Assembly (NCBI GenBank): GCA_036426205.1
Contig: WSYH01001244.1
Span: 62,001-126,000, forward strand
Source: Ascaphus truei
Lineage: Eukaryota; Chordata; Amphibia; Anura; Ascaphidae
Reading direction: 5' to 3'
Length of the DNA stretch: 64,000 nt
The position numbers were made by a program, and so were the translations under genes. Position 1 is the first letter of the stretch; each line of letters begins with the position of its first letter. A model generated the notes under the pieces. It did not search any database. It was given only the letters and a program-made list of their open reading frames with translations, and was not told the origin of the DNA. Shown here in pieces: positions 11,773-22,200 of the stretch.

Positions 11773-11786
11773 AAAAAGCAAGTGCT

Positions 11787-11986
11787 TTTATGATAAGAAG
11801 GAGGACTCAGCCACTAAGTCCATGGTAGCCAAGCCAAAACCCTCCGGGAGGGCATCTCCTACCTATGGCGCCCGTATGACAACCGGGACAGTCGTCTGCT
11901 TCAGGTGTGGTAAGAAGGGTCATCTCTCCTATAACTGCCCTGAGAAGGAAGACAGCGAAGAAAGACCCTTCCACCAAGAATTTTAA
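11787..11986 (+). pseudogene. gag: Gypsy-1 gag C-terminus with zinc knuckle
   Basis: The gag frame interrupted by L1 resumes here in phase and encodes one CCHC knuckle, CFRCGKKGHLSYNC (CX2CX4HX4C), at about 11901-11942, preceded by a basic linker with KPKPSGR. Such knuckles bind genomic RNA for packaging. The frame ends at 11986, and a second frame rich in Ser, Glu and Pro overlaps downstream (to 12134), which in gypsy elements is where protease begins, often after a frameshift. Confidence 0.75.
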
Positions 11987-12124
11987 CCCTAACGTGATGG
12001 TCTGCGGGGTGTACGTTGTCGAAGCCGAACCAACAGATTCATCGGAGGAACCTGTGGTCCCACCTTCGGATGAACCCTCTGGGCTGAGCCCGGACGATGG
12101 GCATTCCCCCTTGGACCCTTGTAG

Positions 12125-13134
12125 TAGGTTATGACCCACAACCATTATACGTGTTGTCGTGGACGGTGTCTATTCATCGGCCTTGCTAGACACTGGGTCC
12201 CAAGAGACCATATATACCGGGGTTTTATAATCAACACCTACAGCTGCGTCCTTTGCAGTCGGCAGAGCATATGATGGTGATGGGGCTGAGTAACGAGGAC
12301 TAACCCATTGATGGGATCATAAAAGGTATGGCTGAAAATCATCCAGTTGAACACAGGAAAGACGCACCCTGTGGATGTGGAAGCTCTAGTGTGCCCTGAG
12401 CCCCAGGAACAGCCTAAGTATCCTATTATCCTGGGAACTAATATGGATATAGTGCGAACAATCATCTGAACCTTCCTACAAGAAGTTGTAAAACTGCCTT
12501 TGAGTAGCCTAATCTCCATCCCCTCTTGTTATTAGAGTGCTGTCGATTTTCGGCCCTAGATCAATACGGGGACCTCTATAATCGGTGCGCCGGACTGACC
12601 AAAATTCCTCCAGGGGGAGAGCAGCACATGGCATCCTGGTGTTATTATCCCGACACAGCCGAAGCTGACCACCTGTTCTCTTTGGAAAGCATGCCGGAGG
12701 AAGATGCTCAGAGGGGGTATAAGTTAATACCCGAAGTGAGAGAATGGACGTCCAAGATTCCCCTTCGAACTTACGTATATGTTCAGAATATTTCTCCATA
12801 CACTATGGCTTTCGATGCCGGACAGAAATTGGTCCGTACATATATATATCCTGTCAGCCCCGTGGAAACGATGCCTCAGGTGAACACAACCGCAGTGTCC
12901 AGGCAATCAGCTGACCTGGGCTTCAACTTCAGAGATTCGACATTACCGGCTGAATGGAAAGACCGGCTGACGGTCAAGTCGGATGAGCGACGGGCTGTGT
13001 TCTCCATGAGTGAGATGGATGTGGGTTGCAGCCTCAGTTCCCAGCACACCATCCGGCTGAGTGACCCTACCCCCTACGAGAGCGTTCTCGCCACATCGCC
13101 CCTCGGCATGTGGATGATGTAAGGGGTGTAATAC
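12125..13134 (+). pseudogene. pol: Gypsy-1 pol: aspartic protease and pre-RT linker
   Basis: The protease active site is ALLDTGSQET near 12173-12202: DTG is the retroviral-type catalytic triplet, preceded by VVVDGVY. A stop at about 12227 and further frame breaks follow. From 12526 the frame is open again and ends near 13100 in a region (KSDERRAVF, DVGCS, QHTIRLSDPTPY) that is the usual approach to the reverse transcriptase in Ty3/gypsy pol. The protease would cleave gag-pol in the particle. Pseudogenised. Confidence 0.65.
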
Positions 13135-14372
13135 ACGAGATGAAAGATGCGGAGAATCGTGACTGAATCGCGGAGCCAATACACCTCACCCATCGTAAAA
13201 GTGAGGAAGAAGAATGGTTCGTGAGACTGTGTGTCGATTACCGGACACTGAATAATCGCACAGTACTAGAACAGTACACTCTTCCCTGCATAGAAGAGAT
13301 TCTTAATGCCTTAAACGGGAGTCAGTGGTTCAGTGTTCTGGACTTAAGATCTGGGTACTACCAGGTACCAATGAGTAAGGAGGATCAGGAAAATACTGCC
13401 CTCCTATGTCCCCTAGGCTTCAATCAATTTGCACGTATGCCTCAAGGTATCTGTGGCGCACCAGCGGCATTCCAACGCCTAATGGAAAATACTACAGGAG
13501 ACATGAACCCTCGGGAGTGTTTAGTTTACCTGGACTATAGTATTGTCTTTGGTAAGACGTTGAAGGAGCATGAAGGTCGGCTACTAAAAGTACTGGACTG
13601 CCTTGGGAAACAAGGGCTGAAGTTGTCACTCAACAAGTGCCGGTTCTGCCACACCTCGGTGACCTCAGTGGGACACATTGTGTCAGCCAAGGGAATCACC
13701 ACGGATCCGGCCAAAGTGGAAGCTGTTGTAAACTGGCCTCACCCAGATAACGTCATGGAGCTACGCTCATTCCTCTGCTTCTGTGGGTACTACCGTCGCT
13801 TTGTGGAGGGGTACTCCCGTAGGGCCAAGCCTCTCAACAACCTTCTGAAAATATACCTTGAAGACACAGGGTGGAAGGCCACCTCGGCCCGACAGCCGTT
13901 TGGTGATAAATGGACGCATGAATGTGAACGGGCCTTCCTGGGCTTGAAGAGGAGCCTGACATAAGTGCCAGTTCTTGCCTATGCTGACCCTGAACAGCCC
14001 TACGTCCTGCACGTAGATGCCAGTTTCAATGGGCTGGGTGCAGTCTTGCATCAGAAACACCCGGAGGGACTCCGGCCCGTGGCCTATGTCAGCCGCAGTC
14101 TGACTCCCAGTGAACAAAAATATCCCGTGCACAAGTTAGAATTTCTTGCTCTCAAATGGGCAGTCATGGATAAACTCCATGATTACCTCTACGGAGTCGC
14201 TTTTGAAGTAAGGACGGACAATAATCCACTCAATTACATCTTGACATCAGCCAAGATGGATGCTTCCGGTCACCGATTGCAGGCAGCATTTTCAAATTAC
14301 AACTTCATCCTGAAGTATAAACTGGGCCCCCGAACATTGGAGCTGATGCCCTATCTCGAAGGCCAGGGCTAA
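13135..14372 (+). pseudogene. pol: Gypsy-1 pol: reverse transcriptase and RNase H
   Basis: The reverse transcriptase carries LCVDYRTLNN, FSVLDLRSGYYQ (motif A) and FARMPQGICGAPAAFQRLM (motif B). At about 13527-13538 the catalytic loop reads YLDY instead of YLDD. GHIVSAKGI and the FLCFCGYYRRFV connection follow. A stop at about 13962 separates it from RNase H (13965-14372), which shows LHVDASFNGLGAVL, then KLEFLALKWAV and RTDNNPL, so the D, E, D residues are present. The order protease, RT, RNase H, integrase is that of Ty3/gypsy. The loss of the second aspartate and the stop make it inactive. Confidence 0.8.
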
Positions 14373-14499
14373 GTGCCACTCCAGATGACGATCAATGGGA
14401 AGAGATTCCAGGGCCAGGGATGCGAGCTATGTGCTTTATGGCTGCCATTATCGATGACCAAGTGGCCTTTTCTGAGTTAAGAGTCGCGGATTCTATAGG

Positions 14500-15030
14500 G
14501 TGTCATTCCAAAGCTATTCCCATTACTGTGATCCCGGCAGAATGCACATCACCCCCGATAAGATCATATCATGGAAGGATATGGTCCAATATCAGATCCG
14601 GGACCCCATAGCCAGTGTCATCCGCCAAGCTATCCTGAAAAACCGGCCTTCCCTTCTGAAGTGTGTTCCTAGTGAGGTGGTCGCCATTCTTATGCGAGAC
14701 GCTGACAAGTTTGAGATAGACACCGGGCTACTCTATAGGGTGGTGCGATACCACAACCACCAGGACAGACGACAACTGATTCTCCCCAGGAACCTGCAAC
14801 ATATGGTCCTGAAGGTACTACATGATGAGCAAGAACATCTCGGTGTAGATAAGACGTTCGGACTCATCCGGGACCGGTTCTTCTGGCCGAAGATGCGTGA
14901 AGCGGTGGAACGACATTCTCGACGATGCTCCAGTGCATTTAGTGCAAGACCCTCCCGACCCGAGCAGCGCCCATGGCCCATCTGAAGAGCTCAGACCCTA
15001 TGGACTTAGTGTGCATGGACTTCCTGTGCA
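14500..15030 (+). pseudogene. pol: Gypsy-1 integrase, truncated
   Basis: This frame encodes the integrase zinc-binding region, with LLYRVVRYHNHQDRRQLILP, then HDEQEHLGVDKTFGLI and RDRFFWPKMREAV, followed by a degraded Cys pair (RRCSSAF). After a frame change the catalytic core begins with PMDLVCMDFLCIE (about 14997-15030), whose first Asp belongs to the DDE triad. The core stops abruptly there because a reverse-strand Penelope-like element abuts it. The remaining integrase and the 3' LTR are not found in the window. Confidence 0.75.
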
Positions 15031-16405
15031 TTGAGCAGCAAGGGTGTAGAGGACCACAGCAGCGTTTCTTGGCAGCATACCAACTAGTGGATCGCCAAAA
15101 TGAGGGTAACTCCAAACAGGGAATAGTATTAAAAAGATACTTTAATGGTCAGTACTTAAACAACAATGGTAATGACGCACCTACGCGTTTCGTCCGTAAA
15201 GGACTTTCTCAAGGTGTAAAGAGAGGTCACTAGATGCATCCTTATATCCACAAACCTTTTCGCGCCAAAATCGCGGCATCCATGACGTCATCTCCATGCG
15301 ACCGATAGTCACGTCGCTACTGTGACGCTAGCTAGACTACTAACTCACGCCCAGAATGGAGGGGATGCATACAGACGCCGCGATTGGCTGAAAGGGCAAT
15401 AATATTGAATGTGAAAACTTTAATCAAAAAAAACTTCAGCAAACACATATTTGTGCACAGAAAACTCATATAGACAAAGGCAATGGATATAGGATTAAGC
15501 CTGCCTCCCTGGGGAAAGAGGGGGACAGACCAAATCAATCAATAACCAAAGAAAAAATATATATATAAAATTAAAATATATACTTAGTATGGAAACCAAA
15601 TTAGGAATAATCAAATTAAATGAATGCATATGCAATACTATACAATATTGGTAGTAGTTAATAATCCCAATTCCAGGCAACATACTAGGTATATAGGTAA
15701 GTATATCGAAGAATGCTAAGGGAACATGGAACTCTCATTCCCAATCTCAATATATTGTTGAAGCTGGAATCATACACTGAAAACAGTATGGATAAATCGA
15801 ATATAATCTATAGATTAGTGTATAACTAGTAGTATACAAATAGTTCTTTGTACTGAACCCAGCAAACAATATAGCAGGTGCACAGAAATACTCATAATAA
15901 ATTGTAACACAAGTAATTGGGAGAATCATTATTTTGACCCAAAAAGGACAAAACAGAAATATCTATAACAGAAAACCATAAAATATAATTAATCAAACAA
16001 AGTTGTTTTTAAATAAAGAAAGAAAAAAATAATAAAGATAAAGAAAAGGAAAAGTACTGAATATAGATATCTACATATAGTGAATAATATTAAAAGAGAA
16101 TGTAATCTCCCTTATTGTCAAAAAATTAAAAAGAAGAAGAGAGAACAAGTAAATAAACCCTTGATGATACATACTTTTGTTTTGACATAAGCATATATAG
16201 TAGAGACATCATACCATAAATGTATAATCACTAGAAAGGAACAAAGATCCAAATCCATGTAGAGGAGACATCATTTTCTGATTATACATAATCATTAAGA
16301 ATATAGGATATAAGTATCATTCTCTTCAAATATGGAAGATGAATTAATCAGATTGATCATGAGCACCTCAGACTCACACATATATTATTGAACTGAAAAA
16401 AACAG
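15031..16405 (-). repeat. PLE-2 3' UTR / pseudo-LTR
   Basis: AT-rich non-coding tail downstream (on the reverse strand) of the PLE-2 reading frame. Its outer part, 15031-15345, recurs in noisier form at about 27420-27812 in the same orientation, including CAGCAGCGTTTCTTGGCAG and GATACTTTAATGGTCAGT. Direct pseudo-LTR copies at both ends are the typical layout of Penelope-like elements. No reading frame of note lies here; 15560-16150 is simple AT-rich sequence. Confidence 0.6.
15175..15218 (-). ncRNA. degenerate hammerhead-like motif in PLE-2 pseudo-LTR
   Basis: On the reverse strand a CUUGAGAAAG segment replaces the CUGANGA core, followed by a GUCC/GGAC stem and then GAAACGCGUAGG, matching the GAAA core plus self-complementary ACGCGU of PLE hammerheads. 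The degraded first core makes cleavage unlikely. A second copy at about 27575-27616 is degraded further. Confidence 0.35.
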
Positions 16406-17266
16406 CTATAGAAAATGTGTGAGATCCCAGTCAATGTTCATACCGTGAGGCACCCTGGTCCTTAATGTGAAGATCCAGAATGCCTCACGGCGATCCAACT
16501 GTAGGGTTCTGTCACCCCCTCGGATTGAGGGAGTAACTATTTCAATACCTTGAAAAGAAAAGTTAGTAGAACCCCCTCTATTACAGCATGAAAAGTGTTT
16601 GGAGACAGGGTGACTGAGATCTCCTTTACATATGAGCCTGAAGTGCTCCATCATCCTGATTTTGAGACATCTGGTCGTACGGCCTACGTACTGGCATCCG
16701 CACCCACACGTAATTCAGATAAAACAACAAAGGTTGAATTACAGTTGATAAACATCCTATTGTTATGAATCGTTCTGTTCACAGTAGATGTAAAAGTGTT
16801 ACCTTGTTTCATCTTTGGACATATTTTGCATTTGTTACATTTGAATGTCCCTTTTGGGAGGTTTGGGTGTTTAACTATGGCTTTGTTAAAGAGGCTTGGT
16901 GAGAGGGTATTGGCTAGAGTTCTAGCTTTTTTAAAGACTACTCTTGGACATGATGAGACTATTGGTCTTAAAACAGGGTCTAGACATAGAACAGACCAAT
17001 GTTTTTTCAGAATATTCTTTATCTGTTTCCCTGTTTACTGTAGGGGGTGATAAAAAGTGGCACTCATCCAGAGTGGTTTTCTTGGGGACCGCCTCAGCAG
17101 GTCTCTCCTGTCCATGGCTGAGACCTCCCTAATTGTTTTGACCAGGTCAAGGTGATTGTAGCCCCGCTTAATAAAGCGGTCATATAAATCTTTGACCTGG
17201 ATATCAAAGGACTCATTAGTGGTACAATTGCGTCGGAGTCGTATTAGTTGGCCCTTTGGTATACTT
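16406..17266 (-). pseudogene. PLE-2 ORF, 3' half (RT thumb, linker, GIY-YIG endonuclease)
   Basis: Read from 17266 downward, the frame begins SIPKGQLIRLRRNC, the junction after the RT palm, then FITPYSKQGEQIKNILKKHW and the FKCNKCKIC cysteine pairs. The GIY-YIG domain follows: CQYVGRTTRCLKIRMMEH, then REAFWIFTLRT carrying the catalytic Glu, ending THFL at 16406. A Penelope element uses this endonuclease to nick target DNA for priming. Single-base changes near 16715 and 16960-17080 break the frame; the copy at 27813-28187 lacks several of these, so some are probably sequencing errors. Confidence 0.75.
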
Positions 17267-19345
17267 ATTAATAAAGGGTAAATAAACCGCTCATCCGTGT
17301 GTGTTTATTTGTACTTATATGCGATATGTGAACAGGTGCTCTAAGGGAAAAAGGAATGTATTTCAGAGTAGATCCCAAAGGATCAAAAAGGCTCCCTCAT
17401 ATATCGAGCATCATGTTAGGGTACAATAGTAAGACTTACAATAGTCTATCGGTATCAATACCTTTTATGGGACAAAATATGGCCCTTCTCAACCGGATAA
17501 GCTCAGAAAAAATAATAAAATTTATTAGGTAATTACAATTGATCAGGATTAAAACACATATAAGCATTCAAACATAAAAAAACCCATACTGAAGTGGTTA
17601 GGTGAGCTAGCGATGAATCAATTTGGTATATTAGTGTATTGCTCACCACAGACGTCTAATTAGGAATATAACTGTTAGTGGACAAGCAGGTAAGTATTAT
17701 CCTTCAAACTTATATGATGGAGGGAGGGGTATCAGAGGTGTAGTCTGTATAACTTGTTATCAGGTATTAGCATATGTTACAGTGGTATGTAAGTTATCCC
17801 CGCCCTAGGGTACAATGCACCATATATACTGAGTTTGGCTTCAAGGGACAAAAAAGATGAGGGATAAATGCTTTAGTCACTCATATAGTATTTCTGTTTT
17901 CCCTAAGAGGTCTGTGCGGTCTCGCGCGAAATTGTGCTGGCTCAGTACGTGTCAAATGACACTATATGTTTCAAAATTAGCGGCTTGGGATACAAGGTAT
18001 AATATTGACTCTAGGATACAGTCACACACATAGAAACATAGGTATATGCGAGGGGGCGTATGCGAGGGAGCCAATACAATAATATTGCAGATTCTTAAAT
18101 CTCCTATAATGTAAATGGTAAGCAGGACGCCCCCATCGCGGGCAAAACCACCTTAATCACGCATATAATTCGCTGAGTATCCTGTCTCAATACAAGCCGT
18201 CTTCCAAACACTGCTGTCTCTGTCGCAGACGCTGCCACTTCCGATGACGTCACATGTGATGTCACCACGTCCCGACGATCGTTTCGCGTAGACTGACACG
18301 CTTCTTCAAGGGGAGGAGTGTATTCCTTTGCTATACCGGTGAGTATTTATAGGGAGAAATATCCCGCCCCTCTAGGTCAGGGGGCGTGGTTACTGCCCGA
18401 GATCCAATCGGGTCAGGGGGAGTATACTTCACCATTGTGCGAAGTGTCTATGCGTGTAGTATTAAATATCTGTAGGGCTTGGTGGCAATAGTATTTCTGT
18501 TAGCTGTGGAGTGTATAGTTATCGCTGAAAATGGGACTATAACTTGTTAGTGTATGTCCAAAATGAACATCCAATCATCAACATGTTATATTAATGGGTA
18601 AATCGAAAGATGTAATTGACTGATGAATGCATGTATATAGAAAATGAATAAAAATAATTAATAAAGGATTGAATAAGTAGGTAAATAAATGAATAATAAA
18701 TGAATAAATATTTAATATCAATTGGTTGGTGTCCGATTATGAGTGATCTATATATAGTGTGTTGGCAATGTGGGGGTGAAAGTTGTATTGTGTAAGATTG
18801 ACAGTATCTTAGAGACCTGCCCTATTGGTCAATACAGGTCAACAGACTTAAGGTATATTTAACTGTATTTATATCAGGATATAGACCTCCTGTCTAGTGA
18901 ATAAACAAATATATATAAGATGTGTAGAGTGAATCTCATAGAGACCTGCCCATATTGGTCAATACAGGTCAAATTACTTAAGGTATATTTAACTAAAAAG
19001 TATTCTGATATAACATATCAATGCTTCAAATACTGTGAATGTTAATGTGACTTGAAAGATAGAGTGTGGGAGGGGGGGGGGGGGTGGTGGTGGGTATGAA
19101 AGATTAGGCGTGTGAGGGGGGGTGAGGTGGTGGTGAGTGGTGGTGGGTATGAGGGTTATGGGTATATTTAGGTATACCACTCTCGAGGGTGGATGAATTG
19201 CTTTAGTATAGACCGTATCTATACTTTCAAAGTAGTGAGTATCCATCAGTCAATAATGTAACATCTAGTATCGGACCCATATAGGACACTGTGTATCCTT
19301 TACGGTGTATCGAAATACTATCTAAATAAAAGGGGAATATATGAA
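17267..19345 (-). repeat. PLE-1 left arm (inverted 3' UTR), copy A
   Basis: This arm matches 28188-30324 with scattered single-base losses and is the reverse complement of the sequence that follows the PLE-1 reading frame elsewhere. It contains a reverse-strand hammerhead-like motif (18266-18312), two GACCTGCC...CAGGTC hairpins near 18815 and 18945, and a GTG/GGGT simple repeat at 19067-19150. No gene is present. Confidence 0.7.
18264..18314 (-). ncRNA. hammerhead-like ribozyme motif, PLE-1 copy A
   Basis: On the reverse strand: CUUGAAGAAGCGUG, a loop, then UACGCGAAACGAUCGUCGGGACG. The GCGU/ACGC stem II, GAAAC core and ACGAUCGU self-complementary stem III followed by a GUC cleavage-type triplet match PLE hammerheads. 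The first core has one extra U compared with CUGAAGA, which is intact in the copy at 23243. Hammerheads in Penelope elements are established; activity here is untested. Confidence 0.5.
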
Positions 19346-20177
19346 GCCCTCATAATCATGTATCATCAGATACAAGGAACAGCTATGGGGACCACATGTG
19401 CTCCCACCATGCCAATTTTATACCTAGGCTGGTGGGAGGAAACAGTGGTCTTCATAGAAACACAAGAACGCTATACTGAATGTGTGGAATTGTGGGTCAG
19501 ATACATAGATGACATTTTTCTTATCTGGAAAGGAACAGAAGAATGAATTCATTAATACACTCTGAATCTAAACTCTCACACTTGAAATTGACATCACATG
19601 TGGACAGACAGAGAATATAATTTTAGTCTCTATCTCTAGATCATGATGGGTATCTAGAAACCACAATCTTCAGGAAACCCACAGCCACCAACAGCCTTTT
19701 AATGGCTACAGCCACCATCCCCAACATATCACCAATAATACCAATAGGTAATTTTTTGAGATTACGAAGAAACTGTTCCACCACATCTGAGTTTACCAAA
19801 CAATCTAAGGAAATGTCTCTAAGATTCAAAATGAGAGGATACAGTAACAAAATAATAAAAAAGCGTATCAAGGGCTCTGACAGAACCAAGATCAAAAACT
19901 GTGATAAATAAGAAAAGAGAATCGAAAGATGAAACCATTCGATTCATCTCAACATACAACAGTCAATGGCGGGAGGTCAAAAATATTCACAATACACACT
20001 GGCATATCCTAGAGAGGATACAGATTTGCAGAAAATCCTCAAAGAATACCAGCATAGGCTACAGACGTAGTCCGAAATGAAAGATAGACTAGTGCATAGC
20101 CACTTCAAACAAACTTAAAGAAAACTGTTAGGCACAAAACCTGTGGATAATACCCATGCTCGAGGTGCAAAGATGTA
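19346..20177 (+). pseudogene. PLE-1 ORF fragment, copy A
   Basis: Homologous to the clean PLE-1 frame at 30325-31160: it has MYHQIQGTAMGTTCAP, WVRYIDDIFLIWKGTE and LRLRRNCSTTSEFTKQSKEM. Frames shift repeatedly because of one-base gains and losses relative to that copy. It ends at the codon for the CSRCK cysteine region, where a MITE begins (TA at 20176-20177). Confidence 0.7.
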
Positions 20178-20203
20178 CTGCACCGACACACTTATTTGAG
20201 CAA
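20178..20203 (-). mobile_element. MITE end fragment at PLE-1 breakpoint
   Basis: CTGCACCGACACACTTATTT followed by GAGCAA is the right terminus (reversed) of the MITE found whole at 21001-21388, sitting at the same position of the PLE-1 frame (after GGTGCAAAG). After 26 bp the sequence jumps to PLE-1 3' UTR (GTGTAGGAGTG). The break inside the MITE marks the junction of two inverted PLE-1 copies. Confidence 0.7.
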
Positions 20204-22200
20204 GTGTAGGAGTGGATATCTCATAGAGACCTGCCCATATTGGTCAATACAGGTACAAAATTAATTAAGGTATATTTAACTAAAAAGTATTCTGATATAA
20301 CATCAATGCTTCAAATACTGTGAATGTTAATGTGACTTGAAAGATAAGTGTCGTGTGGGGGGGTGGTGGGTGGTGGGGGGTATGAAAGATTAGTGTCGTG
20401 GAGGGGGGTGGTGGTGGTGGTGGGGTATGAGGGTTATGGGTATATTAGGTATACCACTCTCGAGTGTGATGAATATGCTTTAGTTATAGACCGTATCTAT
20501 ACTTTCAAGTAGTGAGTATTCCATCAGTCAATAAATGTATACATCTATAGTATCGGACCATATAGGACACTGTGTATCCTCTTACGGTGTATCAGAAATA
20601 CTATTCTAAATAAAAGGGGAATATATGAAGGCCCTATTTAGACCGAGGTGTGAGAGGGTCGGAGTTGGTAGATCCAATGACATTCTTCTGAAGTAGTCGT
20701 TGTCCCATCACCCCTCTGGGTCCTGGGTACATATCAATGCCACAAAAGTGCATGACTCTCGAGTCCCCTTTGTGGTGTTCAATTATATGCCTAGCTACGG
20801 GTGGTGTGGAGTTCAGTACATTCCTATGTGTTCCAAGATTCGGTCTTTAGAGGTCTGTGTGTTTTTCCAACGTATTTGAGGCCACAGTCGCAGTTCATCA
20901 ATATATTGTACCTACAGTGAGACAATTGATGAAGTCTTTTATCTGAAAAGTGTTGGAATTGGATGAGTCAAAGAACTGTTTAGTCACTGGCTTATTGCTA
21001 CACTGGCGACACACTTTATTCGAGCTTGGCTAGTTCCACGAATTCGGGTATTACCCGGTGTATTGAGGTTGTGACTGTTTTCTGCCGAGTGCCATTGAGT
21101 TATTTCCAAGCAGGGATTGAAGCATTTATTCCCGCTGGCTGCAATACTGCACAGTATATATATAAACTGCATTACAATTCATGAAATTTATGCCATCTGG
21201 TAGACACGCGAACATGCAGCTATTAAATCCTAATCATATCATTAACAGATCAGCCGCCCATCAGCCAGGCATGAACCCCAGGCTGGGAGGCAAATGCAAC
21301 CGGGGCTTGTCAGAGGTTAGGAGTGGCGCATTCCAGGTATCTGCAGGTACATACCGGGTATTTGCTCAAATAAAGTGTGTCGGTGCAGTACATGCTTTGC
21401 ACCTGAGCATGGGTATGATCCACAAGGTTTGTGCCTAATCAAGTTTTTATTAAGTTTGTTTGAAGTGGCTATGCAATAGTCTATCTTTCATGTTCGGACT
21501 ACGTCTGTAGCTATGCTAGGGTATTCTTTGAGGATTTTCTGCAAATCTGTATCCTCTCTGAGGATATGCCAGTGTTGTATTGTGATATTTTTTGACCTCC
21601 CGCCATTGGACTGTTGTATGTTGAGATGAATCGAATGTTTCATCTTCGATTCTCTTTCTTATTATCAAAAGTTTTTATCTTGGTTCTGTCAGAGCCTGTG
21701 ATACGCTTTTTTTATTATTTGTGTACTGTATCCTCTCATTTTGAATCTTAGAGACATTTCCTTAGATGTTTGGTAAACTCAGATGTGGTGGAACAGTTTC
21801 TTCGTAATCTCAAAAATTACCTATTGGTATATTTTGGGTGATATGTTTGGGGATGGTGGCTGTTAGCCATTAGAAGGCTGTTGGTGCTGTGGTTTCCTGA
21901 AGATTGTGGTTTAGATACCCATCAGGTAGATCTAGAATATAGAGATCTAAAAATTATATTTCTGTCCCACAGTGATGTCAATTTCAAGTTGTGAGAGTTT
22001 AGATCAGTGATTAATGAATCATTCTTCTGTTCCTTTCCAGATAAGAAAAATGTATCTATGTATCTGAACCACAATTCCACACATTCAGTATAGCGTTCTT
22101 TGTTTCTATGAAGACCACTGTTTCCTCCCAAGCCTAGGTATAAATTGGCATAGGTGGGAGCACATGTGGTCCCCTAGCTGTGCCTTGTATCTGATGATAC
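20204..22200 (-). pseudogene. PLE-1 ORF and start of 3' UTR, copy B
   Basis: The reverse strand carries the same PLE-1 frame as 30325-31585, from the MYHQIQG-like RT motif B near 22195 to the C-terminus near 20620. The first part of its 3' UTR extends to 20204 and includes one GACCTGCC hairpin near 20232. A 388-bp MITE sits in the linker between RT and endonuclease. Many one-base indels relative to the clean copy break the frame, and several fall in short homopolymers. Confidence 0.7.
20999..21390. mobile_element. MITE in PLE-1 copy B, TA duplication
   Basis: The element 21001-21388 starts CACTGGCGACACACTTTATT with CGAGC next, and ends (reversed) CTGCACCGACACACTTTATT with TGAGCAAATACCC next, so the inverted ends pair for about 28 bp. 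TA flanks both sides. The uninterrupted PLE-1 copy at 31170-31185 has a single TA at the same place, giving a paralogous empty site. The interior is AT-richer and unlike the GC-rich interiors of its relatives at 6086 and 61829, so it is a different subfamily sharing the ends. Confidence 0.85.

Larger units (their letters stand above)
4091..11786 (+). mobile_element. L1-type LINE inserted in Gypsy-1 gag (L1 copy 1)
   Basis: A non-LTR retrotransposon occupies 4105-11772, with ORF1 (RNA-binding), a long inter-ORF region, ORF2 (endonuclease plus reverse transcriptase), a 3' UTR and a terminal A-run. Both sides carry AAAAAGCAAG followed by GGCT (4091-4104) or TGCT (11773-11786), a 14-bp target-site duplication with one mismatch, which fixes both ends. 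The gag frame on the left continues correctly on the right when the insert and one duplication are ignored. The copy is close to full length, since ORF1 lies only 145 bp from the 5' end. It is dead: ORF2 carries at least six stops or frame breaks. Confidence 0.85.

Noticed and set aside
11245..11781. Reverse-strand 178-codon frame
   Set aside because: Antisense of the L1 3' UTR including the poly-A tract and the ORF2 end; no family pattern.
19060..19150. Regular G/T repeats considered as a CRISPR or minisatellite array
   Set aside because: Simple-sequence tract present in every PLE-1 arm; no spacer structure and the host is a eukaryote.
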